11,162 nt of DNA from JAFGPJ01 sp964439135 (GTDB lineage: Bacteria > Planctomycetota > Phycisphaerae > Sedimentisphaerales > Anaerobacaceae): positions 1 to 11,162 of the forward strand of contig CAYTNN010000155.1 in the NCBI GenBank assembly GCA_964439135.1. The letters run 5' to 3'. The translations under genes and the position numbers were made by a program. Shown here piece after piece: positions 8,065-11,162 of this stretch. Numbering within the stretch: position 1 is the stretch's first letter; every line of letters starts with the position of its first letter. The notes under the pieces are model-generated. The model searched no databases, was not told the origin of the DNA, and worked only from the letters and a program-made list of their open reading frames with translations.

Positions 8065-8315
8065 AATACCTGGGCCGCAGTTCCTTTACTCACTCTACTG
8101 TGCATGCTTTAGTCACGGGCGCGCAAACCACGGCACCTAACAGTTACAATTAATCTATATCGGCAGGCTTTCGGGGTTTTCTGCAAAATTGGTTGGAGTA
8201 TAAAAATTCGATAAAAAGGGACGTTTGACACTATACGCTTGATGCAGTAACCGCTGCTTTACAGTTGCGGCTCTGTATAAGCAAACTGGGATTCTAATTC
8301 GGGAATGGCGCGGTG

Positions 8316-10685
8316 TTATTGTCTGGCTTTTACTGTTTCTTTGGCCTTCTTACGTCCGAGAAGCACGTCGGCCTGCTCGATTGTTTCAGGCGGCCATTTC
8401 CCTTCGGATTGCAGTTGTTTGAGATGGTCAAGCTGTTTGACGCTGATAATCGTCCTGCACTTTGGGAACCTGTTGCAGCCCATGAAGGGACCTTTCTTGC
8501 TCTGCCTGATTACCAGTTCGCCGCTCTTGCACTTATAGCACTTAACGCCAGTAGGCTCTGCGGGCGGTTTCGGGGGCAGGACGTTGCCTTCCTTGTCCAG
8601 TTTGAGAGTCGTTTTACATTCGGGATAGTCGCTGCATCCGAGGAACGGCCCGAACCGGCCGTTCTTATGCATCATCGGCTTGCCGCACTTGGGACATTCG
8701 TGTTCGCTTAATTTTTCCTCGACCATCTTACCTTCCTTGTCACAGGGACATGCGAACGTGCACTCCGGGTATGTCGAGCAGCTCAGGAATTTTCCGTTTT
8801 TACCGAATCTGTAAACGAGCTGCTTGCCGCACTTGGGACATTCGTATTCGCTGGGAGTCACTTCCGCTTTGGCGTGTTTCATTTCGGCCAGTGCCTTATC
8901 GAGATTTACCTTGAACGGTCCGTAGAAATCTTTCAGTACCCCGATCCAGTCGAGGTGCTGTTCTTCGATTTTGTCGAGCTGCTCTTCCATATAGCGGGTA
9001 AATGCAATGTCCATTATCTTCGGGAAGTACTCGCTGAGTTTTTCCGTAACGACCTCGCCGATATCGGTGGCGTAGAATTTCTTCTCTTTCTGCTCGACGT
9101 ACTTTCGATCCTGTATTGTGCTTATGATCGACGCGTAAGTGCTCGGCCTGCCGATCCCCTCTTTTTCGAGGGCCTTGACCAGGGCCGCTTCGGTGAATCT
9201 TGCCGGCGGTTTGGTAAAATGCTGATCGGCCTTGATATCGACCACCGCCAGCGTCTGACCGACCTCCATCAAAGGCAGTTCCTGCTCGTTTGACGTAATC
9301 GGCCAGATTTTCGTAAAGCCGTCAAAGACCAAAATTCTACCGGTCGTTCGATACCTGCAGCAACCTACCGACGTGTCTGCCGAGATATTAAGATTCGTTA
9401 CATCCCATATGGCCGAAGACATCTGGCAGGCGACGAATCGGCGCCAGATAATATTATAGAGCTTATATTGCTCGTCGCTCAGAAACGGCTTGATATCGTC
9501 CGGCGTAAGGTCCACGTCGGTCGGGCGGATGGCTTCGTGAGCCTGCTGAGCGTTTTTCCTGGAAGCGTAAAACTTGGCTTCCTTGGGCATGTAATCCGTG
9601 CCGAGATGCATCTCGACGTACTTTCGAACCTCCTTGATGGCTTCACCCGAAAGGTGGGTGCTGTCGGTTCTCATGTACGTAATTAGGCCAAGTGACCCCA
9701 TCGAGCCGAGGTCTATGCCCTCGTACAACTGCTGGGCGACACGCATGGTTCTTTTTGTAGCAAAGCCCAGACGGTTTGCCGCCGCCTGTTGCAGAGTGGA
9801 TGTGATAAATGGCGCCGAGGGCTTGGAAACCGATTGTTTTGTTTGCAAATCGGCGAGCTTGAATTCCGCCTGCTTTAACGCGTTGAAAACAGGCTCAGCC
9901 TGTTCTTTGCCGGTCGCCTTGAATTCCTTGTCGTCGATTTTGTAGAGTTCGGCCTTGAATGCCTTACGCTCCGTGAGCCATCGACTTTGTTCCGCGAGAG
10001 TCGGCGGCTTGTCATTCTCGGACTTAGTCTGCATGAAATCGAGCCACTGGCGACTGTAATCGTTCTGCAAATCAGCCGTGAAAACAGCGGGAATCAGCCA
10101 GTATTCCTGGGCCTCGAACTTGCGAATCTCTTTTTCCTTCTCGACGATAATTTTAACCGCAATCGACTGAACTCGGCCGGCCGAAAGACCCCGGGTAACT
10201 TTCTTCCACAGCAGCGGACTGATCTGATAACCGACGATCCTGTCAAGGATTCGCCGGGCCTGCTGGGCCATAACCTTGTCCATATCAAGCTTGCCCGGCT
10301 CAGCAAAAGCTTGCTTGATCGCCGTATGCGTGATTGCGTTGAATATAACGCGGTAGGTCTTCTCCTCCGGGACGCCGAGCAATTGGGCAAGATGCCAGGC
10401 AATCGCCTCGCCTTCACGGTCAAGGTCGGTTGCCAGATACAGCTTGTCGCAGTGCTTAACCGCGGCTTTCAGTGCTGTTACGGTGCGTTTCTTGCCGGGC
10501 ATGATATCGTATGTAGGCTCGAAATCGTTCTCAATATCGACGTTCAGGCCCTTCGAAGGCAGATCGCGTACGTGCCCCATCGAGGCCTGTACCTCGAAAT
10601 CCGGGCCCAGATACTTGTGTATAGTTTTCGCCTTGGCAGGCGATTCGACTATCACAAGAGATTTTTTAGAATTTGTCTTTGCCAT
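8316..10685 (-). CDS. topA: DNA topoisomerase I (type IA)
   Basis: Protein of 789 aa (E. coli 865). It relaxes negatively supercoiled DNA by cutting one strand through a 5'-phosphotyrosine link and passing the other strand. The N-terminal TOPRIM domain has LVIVESPAKAKTI (10-22) with E14, and the metal-binding DLDREGE at 87-93. The active-site tyrosine is Y337 in LITYMRTDST (334-343). QAHEAIRPTD (381-390) and EKEGIGRPSTYA (507-518) are type IA core motifs. The C-terminus carries three four-cysteine zinc ribbons: C616/C619/C636/C642, C664/C667/C684/C690 and C716/C719/C737/C743. A basic tail follows. The start at 10685 (MAKTNSKKSL) directly precedes the TOPRIM strand, as is normal; AGG lies about 11 nt upstream. 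The next minus-strand gene, ftsK, is 339 bp away, so co-transcription is uncertain. All catalytic motifs are intact. Confidence 0.97.
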   Translation of the reverse strand: MAKTNSKKSLVIVESPAKAKTIHKYLGPDFEVQASMGHVRDLPSKGLNVDIENDFEPTYDIMPGKKRTVTALKAAVKHCDKLYLATDLDREGEAIAWHLAQLLGVPEEKTYRVIFNAITHTAIKQAFAEPGKLDMDKVMAQQARRILDRIVGYQISPLLWKKVTRGLSAGRVQSIAVKIIVEKEKEIRKFEAQEYWLIPAVFTADLQNDYSRQWLDFMQTKSENDKPPTLAEQSRWLTERKAFKAELYKIDDKEFKATGKEQAEPVFNALKQAEFKLADLQTKQSVSKPSAPFITSTLQQAAANRLGFATKRTMRVAQQLYEGIDLGSMGSLGLITYMRTDSTHLSGEAIKEVRKYVEMHLGTDYMPKEAKFYASRKNAQQAHEAIRPTDVDLTPDDIKPFLSDEQYKLYNIIWRRFVACQMSSAIWDVTNLNISADTSVGCCRYRTTGRILVFDGFTKIWPITSNEQELPLMEVGQTLAVVDIKADQHFTKPPARFTEAALVKALEKEGIGRPSTYASIISTIQDRKYVEQKEKKFYATDIGEVVTEKLSEYFPKIMDIAFTRYMEEQLDKIEEQHLDWIGVLKDFYGPFKVNLDKALAEMKHAKAEVTPSEYECPKCGKQLVYRFGKNGKFLSCSTYPECTFACPCDKEGKMVEEKLSEHECPKCGKPMMHKNGRFGPFLGCSDYPECKTTLKLDKEGNVLPPKPPAEPTGVKCYKCKSGELVIRQSKKGPFMGCNRFPKCRTIISVKQLDHLKQLQSEGKWPPETIEQADVLLGRKKAKETVKARQ

Positions 10686-10710
10686 AAAAAAGCTTACCTA
10701 ATAAGTATTT

Positions 10711-10733
10711 AGCCCCGGGTTTTACCCGGGGTT
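10711..10733. promoter_or_regulatory. Strong GC hairpin upstream of topA
   Basis: CCCCGGGT (10713-10720) and ACCCGGGG (10724-10731) pair perfectly around a 3-nt loop, with a G-T and an A-T pair extending the base. On the minus strand it lies about 25 nt before the topA start, inside the probable 5' leader. Only short T runs follow on either strand (TTT on plus, none on minus), so it is not a canonical intrinsic terminator. It may stabilise the mRNA, act as an attenuator, or stop antisense transcription. Confidence 0.55.
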
Positions 10734-10809
10734 TGCTGTCTCAAGGAAGACAAAACTCTTACTTCCGAACAACTCATCGGCTATTTAGACAACAAAATTT
10801 AGAATTGGA

Positions 10810-10838
10810 CAAATACCGGCATGCTTTAGAAATGTCAA
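10810..10838 (-). promoter_or_regulatory. Possible sigma70-type promoter for topA
   Basis: On the minus strand a perfect -35 TTGACA (10833-10838) is followed after 17 nt by TATTTG (10810-10815), which matches only 3 of 6 bases of the -10 consensus. Transcription from it would begin near 10803 and give a leader of roughly 118 nt that includes the hairpin at 10711-10733. The perfect -35 and spacing support it; the poor -10 weakens it. Confidence 0.35.
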
Positions 10839-10901
10839 GAGAAAACAATTATCGGGTTTTCGTGTCACTATAAGGCTCCGGACGGGAACCTAACAGGTCA
10901 T

Positions 10902-10934
10902 AATTGACTCAGGAAGACATTTGAGCCATCAATT
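10902..10934. repeat. Imperfect inverted repeat in the divergent intergenic region
   Basis: AATTGA-CTCA (10902-10911) is mirrored by TGAG-(CCA)-TCAATT (10922-10934) around a 10-nt centre. That gives ten complementary bases interrupted by a 3-nt insertion in the right arm. The position between two divergent genes would suit an operator, but no known regulator site is recognised and the asymmetry argues against a simple dimer site. Confidence 0.35.
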
Positions 10935-11012
10935 CGGCCGTACAAAGTGAGTTTAATCGTTGCGTATTTCAGGTATTTTGGGTAATTTGCAGAACATTTA
11001 CAGAGGTGAAAC

Positions 11013-11162
11013 CTGGAGCCGGAACAGAATATAACAGTCGAGCAGAAAAAACAGCCGAGGCTGCTTTCCCTGCTGTTCGATAATCAAATTTCGATGTGGA
11101 AGTACGTTCTGCGCACAGGACTTATAAGTCTCGTACCTTCACTCGTTATCGCGATGATTTTG
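11013..11162 (+). CDS. 5' end of an unidentified membrane-associated protein, truncated by the window edge
   Basis: A plus-strand frame is open from just after a TGA at 11007-11009 to the window edge. The only start with a good ribosome-binding site is CTG at 11013, 4 nt after GAGGTG; the first ATG in frame is at 11094 and has none. The 50 visible residues begin with a polar stretch (EPEQNITVEQKKQPR), then LLSLLFDNQ, then an amphipathic and hydrophobic run (YVLRTGLISLVPSLVIAMIL) that looks like the start of a membrane segment. This polar start followed by a transmembrane helix fits many sensor or envelope proteins; the family is not recognised. It is divergent from topA. Existence is fairly likely from codon-like composition; the start is uncertain. 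Confidence 0.55.
   Translation, partial: MEPEQNITVEQKKQPRLLSLLFDNQISMWKYVLRTGLISLVPSLVIAMIL

Larger units (their letters stand above)
7977..8315. other. 339-bp region between topA and ftsK, probable ftsK leader
   Basis: No gene is supported here. The FtsK frame is open back to 8105, but its translation looks non-coding. Minus-strand hairpins are visible at 7988-8012 and 8048-8064, with a weaker one around 8251-8270. A -10-like TATACT (minus strand, 8197-8202) and TATAGT (8230-8235) occur, but neither has a matching -35 at 16-18 nt, so no promoter is called. No T-tract hairpin ends topA. I compared the minus strand with my memory of SRP RNA, tmRNA, RNase P RNA and 6S RNA and found no defining motif of any of them. 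Confidence 0.45.
10686..11012. other. Divergent intergenic region between topA and the right-edge gene
   Basis: This 327-bp stretch separates topA (minus) from a plus-strand gene. It holds the hairpin at 10711-10733, the possible topA promoter at 10810-10838, an inverted repeat at 10902-10934 and, at its right end, GAGGTG (11003-11008) as a likely ribosome-binding site. No small ORF with convincing composition was seen, and no clear promoter for the plus-strand gene could be fixed. Confidence 0.5.

Noticed and set aside
7987..8160. Minus-strand ftsK leader as SRP RNA, 6S RNA or a c-di-GMP riboswitch (GAACCCCGTCAG on minus, CAAACCACGG on plus look faintly similar)
   Set aside because: The defining parts are missing: no GGAAGCAGC-type SRP loop, no 6S central bubble that I can trace, and the riboswitch core elements do not occur in the right order or spacing.
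8225..8253. Plus-strand TTGACA at 8225-8230 as a promoter
   Set aside because: The sequence 17 nt downstream (TAACCG) is not a -10 element, and no plus-strand gene follows.
8251..8270. Hairpin CCGC...GCGG downstream of topA as a terminator
   Set aside because: The stem is short with a bulge, and no T-tract follows on the minus strand.
9987..10712. A 241-codon plus-strand frame antisense to the 5' half of topA
   Set aside because: It lies wholly over the TOPRIM and active-site region of topA. It has no recognisable family features and is best explained as a shadow of topA.

Overview
The window looks like bacterial chromosome, about half G+C. It holds six closely packed genes on the minus strand and the start of a seventh gene running the other way off the right edge. 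The organism cannot be named from this. The FtsK, TopA and RlmN proteins are ordinary bacterial types. The pair of an integral-membrane TPR-like protein and a CxxCH beta-propeller lipoprotein is a combination I associate with Bacteroidota and Planctomycetota. Together with the base composition and the weak ribosome-binding sites, this makes an anaerobic Planctomycetota lineage (Phycisphaerae-like) my best guess, at low confidence.

Layout, in the direction of minus-strand transcription (right to left): topA (8316-10685, DNA topoisomerase I); a 339-bp leader with RNA hairpins; ftsK (5541-7976, DNA translocase); a 102-bp gap; rlmN (4401-5438, 23S rRNA A2503 / tRNA A37 methyltransferase); a PfkB-family sugar kinase (3449-4390); a polytopic membrane protein resembling DUF6057 (1623-3452); and a secreted, probably lipid-anchored PD40 beta-propeller with one c-type heme motif (41-1618). 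The last four genes are separated by 10 nt, a 4-nt ATGA overlap and 4 nt, so rlmN, the kinase, the membrane protein and the propeller are probably one transcript. To the right of topA is a 327-bp divergent intergenic region with a strong hairpin, a possible sigma70-type promoter for topA and an inverted repeat. A plus-strand gene follows, seemingly starting at CTG 11013 and running off the window.

The right part is housekeeping: chromosome topology, chromosome segregation at division, and ribosome decoding-site/exit-tunnel modification. The left part is the least understood. A sugar-phosphate kinase is translationally coupled to a membrane protein, which is followed at once by a heme-binding envelope propeller. 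No biochemical function can be assigned to that pair, and it is the best candidate here for undescribed biology. I saw no tRNA, rRNA, CRISPR array, insertion sequence or phage gene.
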